64,000 nt of DNA from Planctomycetota bacterium (GTDB lineage Bacteria; Planctomycetota; Phycisphaerae; Phycisphaerales; UBA5793). Numbering within the stretch: the stretch's first letter is position 1; every line of letters begins with the position of its first letter. A program made the translations under genes and the position numbers. Shown here in pieces: positions 1 through 8,761 of the stretch. Below the pieces are notes generated by a model, which saw only the letters and a program-made list of their open reading frames with translations, did not search any database and was not told the origin of the DNA. The DNA lies in contig JABFGK010000001.1 of the NCBI GenBank assembly GCA_013112555.1, positions 2,082,581-2,146,580 of the forward strand, read 5' to 3'.

Positions 1-46
1 TCGCCGGCACGAAGATCAACAGGTCTACAAAGAGGTCGATTGGCAC
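1..46 (-). CDS. Possible first codons of nuoM (partial, runs off the window)
   Basis: Downstream of nuoL on the same strand, after an in-frame TGA, a GTG at 46 opens a frame that stays open to the window edge and reads VPIDLFVDLLIFVPA, a hydrophobic start. NuoM normally follows nuoL in complex I operons, and its N-terminus is a membrane helix. I see no clear ribosome binding site and only 15 codons, so this is inferred mostly from gene order. Confidence 0.35.
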   Translation of the reverse strand, partial: MPIDLFVDLLIFVPA

Positions 47-136
47 GGGATCATCGGTTCGCTTTTGGTTCGAACCGCCTCATTTTGAGTCACGGTGTCT
101 GAGTACCTTCCAGTACACTCCGCTCCGTTGGCCTCA

Positions 137-2323
137 CTACTGCGTGAGGGCGGAGATGGTCGCGGTGGCAGCCGTGCTCGCGGCTGCCGGCTCGGCCCAC
201 CCGAGGGCCAGCGGGATCACCACCACTGCCAGACCGGCCAGGCCGACTGCCAGCAGAATCAGGACATAAACGCGCAGGTTTCCGCCCTGCACGAAGTGGA
301 ACACGCCGCCGAGTTTGACGGCTGAACGGCCCGTGCCACGCACAGCCCCGTCCACCACCTGATCGTCAAAGCCTCCCACGGCGAAGCCGATGTTCTTGCC
401 GAGCCAGCCGCACAGATTGACCAGCCCGTCCACGACCATGCGGTCGAACCAGGCAGCCAGTTTGGCAACGATCTTGCACAACGCGACGAAGATCGTGTCA
501 TACAGGCCGTCAAACCCGAACTTGTTGTACACGAGCCAGTGGAGTTGCTTCAGCACGGGCAGGCCGAAGATACGCGAGGTAATGGCAAAGCCGTTCCAGT
601 AAATGACGGCTGCCAGCACCATCGGGATAATCCAGGCAAAGCCATGCAGCAGGAACCCGTGTGTCAGGTGGAAGCCGTGGGCCATCTCCGTATGGGCATC
701 AAAGCCCTGAGACATCATCGTGAGGTGTTCCTGGCCGGCTGCATCGTGCGTGAGCATGGTCGGGGCCGTCGCATGGATGGAGGCTCCGACGCGGAACATG
801 GGCCAGCCGATGATGATCGCAAACAGCGCCAGCACGAGTTGCGGGGCCCACATGGTCCAGGGGGCCTCATGGGCATGGTCGTGAATGTGCTTGTCGCGCG
901 GCTTGCCGAGGAACGTCAGCACAAAAGCCCGCATCATGTAAAACGGGGTGACGTAGGCGATGATGACCGGCCCCCAGTAAAACAGGGACCCCCAGGACAT
1001 GCCGTTGCGCCCGAAGGCTTCGCCGTAATTGATGGCCCCGGCAATGATGCCGTCTTTCGAATAGAAGCCGGACAGGGCGTATTCGGTGTACGGGATGGCC
1101 GCCCCGGCAATCGCGAGTGTCGAGATCGCAAAAGCAATGGCCGTCAGGGGCATCTTTCGCATCAGCCCGCCGTACTTCGGCATCTCCTGCTCGTGATGGC
1201 AGGCATGAATGACCGAGCCGGAACACTGGAACAGGCAGCACTTGAAGAAGGCGTGCGTAATGAGATGGAACAACGCAAACGTATACGCCCCGACGCCGAC
1301 TGCCAGGATCATGTACCCGAGTTGGGAGAGCGTGGAGTAGGCCAGCACCCGCTTGATGTCGGTCTGGGCACAGGCAATGACGGCTGCCAGCACGAGCGTG
1401 ATCAGCCCGATGGTCGAGATGAACAAGTGGGCACCGGGTGTGAGGATCGGGAAGATCCGGGCTGACAGATACACGCCGGCAGCAACCATCGTCGCTGAGT
1501 GCACGATCGACGAGACCGGGGTGGGGCCTTCCATTGCATCGGGCAGCCAGGTGTGCAACGGGAACTGGGCGCTCTTGCCCATGGCCCCGCAAAACAGGCC
1601 GATGCCGGCAATCGTGAGCCACCATTGATCAGCACTGGACAGATCCAGCGGGTTCATGCCGTTGGCTGCCATCGTGCCGAAGATGCCGAGGCCGGGTTCA
1701 GCGGATCGCAGGACGAGGTCGCCGCCGAACTTGAAGAAGACGATGCCCATGCCGATGAGGAAACCGGTGTCGCCGATGCGATTCATCACAAAGGCCTTCT
1801 TGGAGGCCAGTTGCGGGCCGCGCTTCTCGTACCAGAATCCGATCAGCAGGTAACTCGTCAGGCCGACCAGTTCCCATCCGACAAAGAGTTGGATGAGGCT
1901 GTTGGCAATAACAATCGTGAGCATGGAAAACGTGAACAGCTGCATGTAGGCCATGAAGCGGCTCTTGCGGGGGTCGCCGTGCATATAGCCCACGGAATAG
2001 ATGTGCACCAGGGTGGAGATGAGCGTGACCATCGCCATCAGGAGGACGGAGACCTCATCGACATACGGGCCGACCTCAAGGAACTTGCCTTCGCCGATCG
2101 CCAGCCACGGCCAGGGATCGCAATACGGCTCCATACCGTTGGCCATGTACTGCCACAGCGCGATGGCGGACAGGACGAAACTCGTCCCCATGACCAGGAC
2201 GGTGAACCAGGCCGGCTTCTCGTGGTCGCGGAACAGTCGCCCGAAAAGGATGACGAGCGTGAAGCCTGCGACCGGTAGCAGCCAGGCAGCGACGAGCAGG
2301 TTGGATACGGTTTCCACCGTCAT
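137..2323 (-). CDS. nuoL: NADH-quinone oxidoreductase subunit L
   Basis: NuoL is a membrane subunit of complex I that belongs to the Mrp-antiporter family and takes part in proton pumping. The 728-residue product is almost entirely hydrophobic helices. It carries the family motif VGWELVGLTSYLLIGFW, the block DAMEGPTPVSSIVHSATMV and a lysine in AFFKCCLFQCSG. It is longer than the roughly 610-650 residues common in proteobacteria, mainly through a histidine-rich loop and a long C-terminal tail. The frame can also open at a GTG at 2338, but the ATG at 2323 has GGAAA upstream and is preferred. It lies 85 bases after nuoK in the same direction, so nuoJ-nuoK-nuoL form one operon. Confidence 0.97.
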   Translation of the reverse strand: MTVETVSNLLVAAWLLPVAGFTLVILFGRLFRDHEKPAWFTVLVMGTSFVLSAIALWQYMANGMEPYCDPWPWLAIGEGKFLEVGPYVDEVSVLLMAMVTLISTLVHIYSVGYMHGDPRKSRFMAYMQLFTFSMLTIVIANSLIQLFVGWELVGLTSYLLIGFWYEKRGPQLASKKAFVMNRIGDTGFLIGMGIVFFKFGGDLVLRSAEPGLGIFGTMAANGMNPLDLSSADQWWLTIAGIGLFCGAMGKSAQFPLHTWLPDAMEGPTPVSSIVHSATMVAAGVYLSARIFPILTPGAHLFISTIGLITLVLAAVIACAQTDIKRVLAYSTLSQLGYMILAVGVGAYTFALFHLITHAFFKCCLFQCSGSVIHACHHEQEMPKYGGLMRKMPLTAIAFAISTLAIAGAAIPYTEYALSGFYSKDGIIAGAINYGEAFGRNGMSWGSLFYWGPVIIAYVTPFYMMRAFVLTFLGKPRDKHIHDHAHEAPWTMWAPQLVLALFAIIIGWPMFRVGASIHATAPTMLTHDAAGQEHLTMMSQGFDAHTEMAHGFHLTHGFLLHGFAWIIPMVLAAVIYWNGFAITSRIFGLPVLKQLHWLVYNKFGFDGLYDTIFVALCKIVAKLAAWFDRMVVDGLVNLCGWLGKNIGFAVGGFDDQVVDGAVRGTGRSAVKLGGVFHFVQGGNLRVYVLILLAVGLAGLAVVVIPLALGWAEPAAASTAATATISALTQ

Positions 2324-2408
2324 GCAGCGTATTTCCACCCGAGGGGTTGCGGTGTGTGAGTCGTCGGTCCCGCTGATCCCCGATTATTCAATCGTATTGG
2401 TGCACAGG

Positions 2409-2768
2409 CTAGCCGCGCAGCGTACTCCCTCGCTCGACGTCGATCGAGGCGAAGTTATTGTAGAAGTTGAGGATGATGGCCAATGCGATGGCTGCCTCCG
2501 CGGCAGCAAGCACGATGATAAACAAGGCAAACATGAGCCCGTCAACAGCCGGGACCGCATCGGTGCCCGCGCCGACCGGGACGCCGCCCCAACTGAACCG
2601 GTTGAACGCGACCAGATTCAGGTTCGCCGCGTTGAGGATCAGTTCAACGCCGATCAGAATGCCGATGGCATTGCGCTTCGTCAAAACGGTCGCCAGCCCG
2701 CAGCCGAACACAATGGCGGACAGAACCAGGAAGTGCGACAGGCCGATTGATGTGAGCGCGGTGGTCAT
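2409..2768 (-). CDS. nuoK: NADH-quinone oxidoreductase subunit K
   Basis: NuoK is a small membrane subunit of complex I (MrpC-like) in the proton channel region. The 119-residue protein has three hydrophobic helices and the conserved segment GVELILNAANLNLVAF, whose glutamate is the known essential charge in helix 2. The length is slightly above the usual 100-110 residues because of a short C-terminal extension. The start ATG overlaps the nuoJ stop codon by four bases (ATGA), a sign of translational coupling. Confidence 0.97.
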   Translation of the reverse strand: MTTALTSIGLSHFLVLSAIVFGCGLATVLTKRNAIGILIGVELILNAANLNLVAFNRFSWGGVPVGAGTDAVPAVDGLMFALFIIVLAAAEAAIALAIILNFYNNFASIDVERGSTLRG

Positions 2769-3358
2769 GCGGTCGGCCCTCCCCCACTGCTGCCTGAATC
2801 GGCCTGCTCGTGTCGGCCCTTGGCGATGTAGGCAGCGCCGATCATGACGACCAGCAGCAACACGCCGGCGACTTCGAACGGGATCATGTACTTCGTCAGC
2901 ATGCTTCGGCCGAGTTCGGTCACACCGAATGACGCAGCCGTGTCAGCCGTTTCCTGGATCGTCTGCGATGACGTCGCACTGCCGGCAGCCACGGCCAGTC
3001 CGGTGAACACCATGAGGGCAGCGCCGATGAGTCCGACGGCCCAGCCGATGAATCGCTCATAGGGAGGGATGTCGAGACTGGTAAATGGGTTCTTGCTCGT
3101 GAGCATGACGCCGAAGATGATCAGGATCAGCGTCCCACCAACATAGACGACGAGTTGGATCGCCGCCAGGAACTCAGCCCCGAGCAGGAAATACATCAGC
3201 GCGACAGCGCCGAGCGTGAACAGGAGCCAGATGGCCATCCGGACGATTTGCTGGGAGAAGACGACTCCGAGCGCACCGAGAACTGCCAGGGCTGCAAAGC
3301 CATAGAACAGAAGAGGGACGATGCCGCTCAGGTCGTTGATTTGCTGCGCAAGAATCAC
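2765..3358 (-). CDS. nuoJ: NADH-quinone oxidoreductase subunit J
   Basis: NuoJ is a multi-helix membrane subunit of complex I. The product has five hydrophobic segments and the conserved region AIQLVVYVGGTLILIIFGVML. The open frame extends to a TTG at 3427, but a GTG at 3358 has GGAG eight bases upstream and puts the first helix close to the N-terminus, as in other NuoJ proteins, so I chose it (197 residues). No nuoI or other complex I gene lies upstream: about 1 kb of non-coding DNA follows, so the operon segment nuoJKL(M) starts here and the peripheral-arm genes must be elsewhere. Confidence 0.93.
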   Translation of the reverse strand: MILAQQINDLSGIVPLLFYGFAALAVLGALGVVFSQQIVRMAIWLLFTLGAVALMYFLLGAEFLAAIQLVVYVGGTLILIIFGVMLTSKNPFTSLDIPPYERFIGWAVGLIGAALMVFTGLAVAAGSATSSQTIQETADTAASFGVTELGRSMLTKYMIPFEVAGVLLLVVMIGAAYIAKGRHEQADSGSSGGGPTA

Positions 3359-3447
3359 CGCAACGCTCCGTTCACCGTGCGCTTCGAGAGTGGTGGGCAA
3401 GATATACAACGGGGCGTGATTGGTCAACTAAAAAGGGGCCTCGCACG

Positions 3448-3453
3448 GTTATA
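3448..3453 (-). promoter_or_regulatory. Possible -10 element for nuoJKL
   Basis: On the minus strand TATAAC lies 90 bases before the chosen nuoJ start. No good -35 hexamer stands 17 bases upstream. It is the only convincing -10-like hexamer in the first 100 bases of the upstream region. Confidence 0.3.
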
Positions 3454-3987
3454 ACGAGCCGATCCGGATGGATCACCGAGAGATTTGTCCCGGCAGGTGT
3501 CCCGACTACGAGATGTGCAGGGCAGGGGTCGATCCAACCACTACCGGATGTGAGGCCCGCTGGGGTACTGCTGAGCCGACGCACTTGCTCGGATCGTCGG
3601 GCTGACGACCCAACCGGCACTTCGGTGACTGCCAGGATTCGAGGTTCCACCGGGCACAAGGCCTCCCATCGCAGCCACAAGCATTGCATATACATTCCGT
3701 ATTAATTGCCGTTGAAACTCGGCTCAACTCTATGGCCCGGCAGTCGCTGATCCATATGTGGTGGGTGGCGTTGATCGGGTCTACCAGTTGTTGAAGCAGG
3801 GCCTTCGAGAGCCCGGATTGGAGGTCAGTTCTCGCAGGACAGGGCAGTGGTGGCCGGCGATGTGAGTCCAGCGGGCGCAAGCCAAGTCCGATATTCCCTG
3901 TCCGCTTGTAATCCATTTGCATATAACGACTTACATCGTTTTACGCTGGCTTGTTTTTTTGCGTTGACTTCTACTTGCAGAGGCGAA
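3454..3987. other. Intergenic stretch without a recognisable gene
   Basis: Open frames exist on both strands, but their translations have no hydrophobic core, no domain signature and a skewed Arg/Cys/Pro composition. The 3' half is richer in A and T, including a T7 run near 3950-3958. A TTGACT at 3964-3969 could be the -35 of the downstream RNA candidate. Confidence 0.5.
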
Positions 3988-4203
3988 TACCGTCATGCGG
4001 ATGGAGTTGCGGGGCCGGTGGTTTGGTTTGATCCTGTGGCCTCGACTATGCCGAAGATTGATGAGTACGGGGCGGTTCGGCAGGCACACTTGGCAGTGTG
4101 CAGACGTATTGGATGATGGGTGTTTGAATCTTGAACGAATCGCGGCCCTTGGCCGTGGTCTTCCCGCCGTGCGATTGTCGGAGCGTCGCGCGGCGGTTTT
4201 TTT
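3988..4203 (+). ncRNA. Candidate structured non-coding RNA
   Basis: About 200 bases with no plausible protein contain five successive stem-loops: 4011-4043 (6 bp with one G-U), 4049-4082 (7 bp), 4084-4101 (7 bp closing the tetraloop TGGC), 4143-4155 (5 bp) and a strong Rho-independent terminator at 4164-4203. A TTGACT at 3964 with a weak TACCGT 18 bases later could start it. I find none of the consensus blocks of tmRNA, RNase P or SRP RNA. A 6S-like RNA or an unknown RNA is possible. GC-rich DNA folds easily, so the call rests mainly on the terminator without a gene in front of it. Confidence 0.4.
4164..4203 (+). terminator. Rho-independent terminator
   Basis: An 11-bp stem (4164-4174 with 4186-4196, one T-G pair) with an 11-base loop is followed directly by seven T residues. 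It works only on the plus strand, where no protein gene precedes it. It therefore probably ends the RNA candidate. Confidence 0.8.
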
Positions 4204-4231
4204 GTTTTCATCTCAGTAGCACGGGCTTCCC

Positions 4232-4255
4232 GGTGGCACGGTGGCACGGTGGCAC
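4232..4255. repeat. Short tandem repeat, 8 bp x 3
   Basis: GGTGGCAC occurs three times head to tail. It lies between the terminator and the insertion sequence, in DNA without a gene. Confidence 0.8.
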
Positions 4256-4390
4256 GGGCAGTGTTCTGACCCCTCTCCCTTTCAGGGAGGGGGACAAAGG
4301 GGGAGGGTCGAGCGCTGTCGATCCGGTTGAACCGCCGAGCAATCCATCGCTACCAGTATCAGATTCAATCCAACCCTCCTCAATCCCTCT

Positions 4391-4440
4391 TGTTTGGACC
4401 GGACAGATGGGTGACACCCGTTCGGGGACATGGGTAACAC
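4391..4440. repeat. Left terminal inverted repeat of the IS
   Basis: Starts TGTTTGGACCGG. Over the 38 inner bases it matches the reverse complement of the right end at 28 positions. It contains two copies of a GACA..GGGT[AG]ACAC motif, which could be two transposase binding sites. Confidence 0.85.
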
Positions 4441-4527
4441 ATGATGGTACGCCGGTGGGCCGGTGAATGGCGGGCGGAGGGAGCGTCACGAGCGGAGCGA
4501 GTGACGCCAACGCAGCCGCCATTCACC

Positions 4528-5748
4528 TCACGCGCGTCCCAACCCCGGGCCCGCCGGACATGGCTCCACCCGTTCCATCCCGCCACGCCGGCCCGATCGA
4601 CGCGTCAGACTCCGAATGTTGAGCCGGCCGAGCCGCTCGTGGCAGAAGTACACTTCGAACCACCCGTCGCGGACCATCGCACGCAGCGCCACATACTCGC
4701 CGACGAAGGCCTTCCCAATCTTGTACTCGATCCCACCGTACGTGATCCAGCCTCCCTGGCCCACCTTGCGAACCACATCACTCGGCGAATACTCGATGGC
4801 CGGCAACCGGGATGGCATCTCACGGTCACTGCCACGATACCGGCTCACCGGCGGATGCATGTCCAATGCCTCGTGCGGCCGCTCACAGTTGTACACCGTC
4901 CGCCAGCGATCGAAGTGACGCTGCCAGTGGGCCAGGCCCGGGAAGGTTCGACCCGTCATCGCCTCAGCTTTCAGCGTCCGATGAAACCGTTCATCCTTGC
5001 CCAGCGTCTGCGGGTGCACCGGGCGGCTATGTGTGACGCGAACACCCAGACGCAACAACCACGCAGTCAACTTCGTGTGCCGATGCGGCGTGTCGGAACG
5101 CCAGACCGAGCCGTTATCCATCAGCATTCGACGCGGCAGCCCGTAGTGCTGGAAGATGCCCGTCAACTCCGAACGAACCGTCGCTTCACGCTCATGCCCA
5201 CAGGCGCGCAGCCCGACGACATACCGCGAGTGATCATCCAGCACCGTCAGCGGATACACTCGGCGACGATCCTCGAGAGCATCGCTCATCGCGACATGCC
5301 CTTTGAAATCCATCTGCCACAGATCGTTGGGTTGCCCATGTTCGAAGCGACGACACGGCGTGTGTTTGCTCGCTTCGGCTGGATCAATCAGCCCATGGCG
5401 ACGCAGAATCCCGGTGATGGTGCTGGCGGCCGGAACCGACTCATGATGGCCCAACGCCAGCAAACGGTGACGAATCTTGCGGCCACCCCAGACCGGGTGG
5501 CGACTCCGGATGGCCAGCACCGCCGACTCCACTGACACTGGCGTCTGAGCCGGTGATCGGGTCGGCCGACGCGACCGGTCAATCAACGCCTCATCCCCTC
5601 CCCGACGATACCGATCGAGCCACTTGTAGGCCGTCTTGCGGCTGATTCCGAACCCGCGACTGAGACGGGCGATGTTGGCCCCCTCGACGCTGGCCAGGTG
5701 TACAAACTCCTGTCGCTCCGACACGGTTGACACTTCCTTCCACGGCAT
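4528..5748 (-). CDS. IS481 family transposase
   Basis: DDE transposase of the insertion sequence. The 406-residue protein begins MPWKEVSTVSERQEFVHLA, the usual start of this family. It continues with a helix-turn-helix (about 20-50, ISRKTAYKWLDRY), a second DNA-binding region and an rve-type integrase core. The catalytic triad is D147 (QMDFKG), D211 (LMDNGS) and E253 (GKDERFH). The frame extends 16 codons further upstream, but the chosen ATG has AGGAG at good distance. No frameshift or stop interrupts it. Confidence 0.95.
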   Translation of the reverse strand: MPWKEVSTVSERQEFVHLASVEGANIARLSRGFGISRKTAYKWLDRYRRGGDEALIDRSRRPTRSPAQTPVSVESAVLAIRSRHPVWGGRKIRHRLLALGHHESVPAASTITGILRRHGLIDPAEASKHTPCRRFEHGQPNDLWQMDFKGHVAMSDALEDRRRVYPLTVLDDHSRYVVGLRACGHEREATVRSELTGIFQHYGLPRRMLMDNGSVWRSDTPHRHTKLTAWLLRLGVRVTHSRPVHPQTLGKDERFHRTLKAEAMTGRTFPGLAHWQRHFDRWRTVYNCERPHEALDMHPPVSRYRGSDREMPSRLPAIEYSPSDVVRKVGQGGWITYGGIEYKIGKAFVGEYVALRAMVRDGWFEVYFCHERLGRLNIRSLTRRSGRRGGMERVEPCPAGPGLGRA

Positions 5749-5789
5749 GCCTGGTCTCCTCAATCGGTGAAGAAACCAGCATACGAAAA

Positions 5790-5839
5790 GTGTCACCCAT
5801 GTCTCCGAACACCTGTTACCTATGTCCCCGGTCTATACA
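5790..5839. repeat. Right terminal inverted repeat of the IS
   Basis: Read on the minus strand it starts TGTATAGACCGGGG and ends near GACATGGGTGACAC, mirroring the left end. It is followed outside by the CCTCT target duplication. Confidence 0.85.
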
Positions 5840-5868
5840 CCTCTCTGAAAGGGAGGGAGGTTTCGCGG

Positions 5869-8103
5869 TCACGCCGATCCTGCCTGTTGAGAAGCTGCGG
5901 CCGCCCCATCCAGCGCATCGGGTTCCAGCACGGCCCGCACCCTCGGGAACAGACACACTGCCTCAATCACCATCCACACTTCCAGCGTAACAGTGGCCAC
6001 ACCGATCGCGATCAATACCCAGTTCTGCGTCGTCAGCCACGATGGACTGTCCGCATTGCCGACAAACAGGTTCCAGATCATGGCCCACATCGGCATCACC
6101 AGCATGAACAGCATCGGCAGCACCAGGAACCACACCGGCTTGCCCCGTCGCCAGAGATAAAACGCTACCACGAGAAACGCGAGCCCGCCGAGTAACTGGT
6201 TCGTGGCGCCGAACAACGGCCAGAGAATCTTGCCACCCTGCCCCGCATTGGCCAACGACCATGCGTCACCCGGCACAGGGACCGCTGCCAGCATCGCTGC
6301 GATGACCACCGCAAAGATGGTCGCCCCATGCCGATTGCGCAACCAGGTGATCGGATTCGCCGTGATCGGCGGATTCGCCTTCAACTCCTTATCCCACAAT
6401 GCCCGGCTCTCATCCACCGCCAGCGCACACTCGGGACATGTGCCGGACTCGTTGCCCGTCAGGTCATAGCCGCACTCATGGCACTTCTTCGGTATAGCAC
6501 TCCTGGGCAACAGCGTCGCAGCCAGTTCCTGCACGATGTACCGCTGCAAGCGGCAGGCAGTATCGAGCGTCGTGCCGGCAAACGATGCGACCAGCACGCC
6601 CATCAACGCAATCGCGACGCCGGCTGGGATACCGAAGGATTTGAGGAAATTGGCTGAGCCATCAACGAAGGCCCCGACCTTTTTGCCGAGTGAGCCTGCA
6701 GCCGACCAAGATGAGTAGCGTGTACTGAATGCAAGTGTGCCTATAGCAGACACATCAACTGCCTGCTCACTTGAATCCGCCCCAACGAGGAATTCCTGGT
6801 CCCAGATTTTGACTTGGGTTGCCCGACCGGGTGTCCGTGGCGACCTTGTAGTGCCCTCGGCTGACGAAGATACACCTGGGACGCCTCCACTGATGTAGAC
6901 AGCACTCACTTCTTCCGGTGATACATGTATGCCCAGCTCGTCTTGCTGTGGTACGGATGTGGCTATAAAGCCACCATCTCCCGGTGCCATCGCGAGCCGA
7001 CTCCCTAGGCCCAGCCCCGCCACGCACGCAAGTATCACCAGCGTTGCGAGAAACCCTTCCGTCAACATCGATCCATAACCGACGAACCGTGCATCCGGCT
7101 CGCACTTGAGTTGCTTGCTGCTCGTACCGCTTGATACCAGGCAGTGAAAACCACTGATGGCGCCGCACGCAATCGTGATGAACAGAAACGGCATGAACGC
7201 CGGCGCGCCGGGGGGGTTCGGCTGGAACATCGGGGCCACGACTTTCAATGGAATGCGCTCCGCCCCTTCGACAGGCGGTGCCCCACCGAAGATCGCTGCC
7301 ACGGCAATGCCGATGACAATCAACCCCAGTGCCGAGATCAGTTGCAGACTGTTGATGTAGTCACGCGGCTGAAGCAGCGTCCACACCGGCAACACCGATG
7401 CAATGTACGAATACATCAACAAGACAACGACCCAGAACCATATAGGCCACGATGCCAGCCAGGTGTTGAATGAATGCAGCGGCCCCCAGTCGCCGTAGAT
7501 AACGGTCAGGTACATCAACGCCAACGCAATGACTGACGGCACCAGCAGATTGACACCCTTGCGGTACAGCACCATGCCAATGACAACAGCAATCGGAATC
7601 TGCACCAGGCAGGGAAAGATGGCCGTCGGGTACATCTTGAACACGCCGGCAATAACGATCCCGAAGATTGCCAACACGATGGTCAACGCCATGAACAGCA
7701 CCAGCAGGAACAGCAGCCGCACACGGCGATTGATAAGGCGCCCTGCGATATCCCCCACTGTCATCCCGTTGTTCCGCAGCGACACCACCAGCGACCCGAA
7801 GTCATGCACCGCTCCGATGAAGATCGATCCGAACACGACCCACAGCAGCGCCGGCAGCCAGCCCCACATGACGGCAATGGCCGGCCCCACGATCGGCCCG
7901 GTCCCGGCAATGGACGTGAAGTGATGGCCGAACACGACGGCTTTGGGCGTCGGGACATAGTCGGTGCCGTCGTTGAGTTTCTCTGATGGGCACACGCGGT
8001 CGCGCGCAAGATTGAAGATCTTTGATCCGAGCCAGCGGCCGTAGGTGTGATATGCGATGAGGAACAAGACGCCGGCGAGTATGGCAATGAGAAGGGCTTG
8101 CAT
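5869..8103 (-). CDS. cstA: Carbon starvation protein CstA with embedded zinc ribbon
   Basis: CstA is an inner-membrane transporter implicated in peptide and pyruvate uptake during carbon limitation. The start YHTYGRWLGSKIF and the blocks TPKAVVFGHHFTSIAGTGPI (about 53-72) and GFHCLVSSGTSSKQL are typical, with many membrane helices. Two regions are unusual. Residues about 372-470 form a long polar, Ser/Thr/Gly-rich stretch. At 541-559, in the cytosolic or periplasmic loop before the last helices, a four-cysteine ribbon CHECGYDLTG...CPEC is inserted. That ribbon is like those of planctomycete membrane proteins and is absent from ordinary CstA. The gene is alone, followed downstream by the insertion sequence. 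Length 744. Confidence 0.93.
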   Translation of the reverse strand: MQALLIAILAGVLFLIAYHTYGRWLGSKIFNLARDRVCPSEKLNDGTDYVPTPKAVVFGHHFTSIAGTGPIVGPAIAVMWGWLPALLWVVFGSIFIGAVHDFGSLVVSLRNNGMTVGDIAGRLINRRVRLLFLLVLFMALTIVLAIFGIVIAGVFKMYPTAIFPCLVQIPIAVVIGMVLYRKGVNLLVPSVIALALMYLTVIYGDWGPLHSFNTWLASWPIWFWVVVLLMYSYIASVLPVWTLLQPRDYINSLQLISALGLIVIGIAVAAIFGGAPPVEGAERIPLKVVAPMFQPNPPGAPAFMPFLFITIACGAISGFHCLVSSGTSSKQLKCEPDARFVGYGSMLTEGFLATLVILACVAGLGLGSRLAMAPGDGGFIATSVPQQDELGIHVSPEEVSAVYISGGVPGVSSSAEGTTRSPRTPGRATQVKIWDQEFLVGADSSEQAVDVSAIGTLAFSTRYSSWSAAGSLGKKVGAFVDGSANFLKSFGIPAGVAIALMGVLVASFAGTTLDTACRLQRYIVQELAATLLPRSAIPKKCHECGYDLTGNESGTCPECALAVDESRALWDKELKANPPITANPITWLRNRHGATIFAVVIAAMLAAVPVPGDAWSLANAGQGGKILWPLFGATNQLLGGLAFLVVAFYLWRRGKPVWFLVLPMLFMLVMPMWAMIWNLFVGNADSPSWLTTQNWVLIAIGVATVTLEVWMVIEAVCLFPRVRAVLEPDALDGAAAASQQAGSA

Positions 8104-8326
8104 CGATCAAACAGTATGCAAGCTCGATGCGATTAGCCCCCCGTGTGTTTCCGACGAGCCGCGAGCGTGAGGGAGCGGGTGCAGGGCAGTGACGTAGGTC
8201 AGGACGAGGCACGAGTCCTGACGTGGTGCCCCTGCTTCAGGCCGGAAAACACCTGTCGGTGGGATGCGTTCCGAGACCATCGCTTATCTCACCCTGCGGC
8301 CGCTGCCCACTTGCTGACACGCGTTG

Positions 8327-8689
8327 CTAACTCTTCGTGCCCGTTGTCGTACCGGATGAAGCCGCCGCCGGCTTGCTCGCATCGACTTTCTTCGTGGAAT
8401 CGGATTTGGCGGTACCGTTTGAACTGGAACTGCTGTCATTCGAAGAAGAAGACGACGAGGACGTCGTTGAAGACTTCTCTGCCTTGGCTGCCTTCTTGTA
8501 GGAGTCGGAACGATAGTCCGTCTCATAGAAGCCACTGCCTTTGAAGATGATGGCAGAACCGGTGCCGATCAATCGTTCGAGTTTCTTCTTGCCGCACTCC
8601 GGGCACTTGCGCTTGACGGGGGCGGACATCGACTGGAAAAGTTCGAAGTCGTGATTGCAGGCACGGCAGACGTATTCGTAGGTCGGCAT
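8327..8689 (-). CDS. FmdB-type zinc ribbon protein with serine-rich tail
   Basis: The N-terminus MPTYEYVCRACNHDFELFQ followed by CPECG is the FmdB/CxxC_CxxC_SSSS zinc-ribbon domain, a putative regulatory domain of unknown partner. After about residue 60 the protein turns into a low-complexity Ser/Thr/Lys tail with runs of serine. The frame opens seven codons earlier, but the family always starts MPxYEY, so the ATG at 8689 is used. It lies 72 bases after grpE on the same strand and may be the last gene of the chaperone operon. Confidence 0.85.
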   Translation of the reverse strand: MPTYEYVCRACNHDFELFQSMSAPVKRKCPECGKKKLERLIGTGSAIIFKGSGFYETDYRSDSYKKAAKAEKSSTTSSSSSSSNDSSSSSNGTAKSDSTKKVDASKPAAASSGTTTGTKS

Positions 8690-8761
8690 CGGTCGGGTTC
8701 CTCGCATCACGGGTCGGTACAGACAGACTGTTACGATAGGCCTGCTGACAGGTTCATCGGC

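Larger units (their letters stand above)
4391..5839 (-). mobile_element. Intact IS481-type insertion sequence, 1449 bp
   Basis: A single transposase gene is bounded by imperfect 50-bp terminal inverted repeats that begin with TGT at both ends (4391-4440 and 5790-5839). Directly outside them lies a perfect 5-bp target duplication, CCTCT (4386-4390 and 5840-5844). TGT ends and a short duplication fit the IS481 family. The element is complete, and both ends plus the transposase catalytic residues are present, so it may still move. It sits 29 bp beyond the cstA stop codon, inside a short palindrome (CCCTC...GAGGG). Confidence 0.9.

Noticed and set aside
539..1465. Plus-strand open frame of 308 codons
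   Set aside because: Antisense to nuoL, with high Arg/Gly/Glu content and no domain.
3506..3922. Minus-strand open frame of 138 codons with several cysteines (CICNACGCDG)
   Set aside because: No hydrophobic core, no recognisable domain and no ribosome binding site. The composition fits chance translation of GC-rich non-coding DNA.
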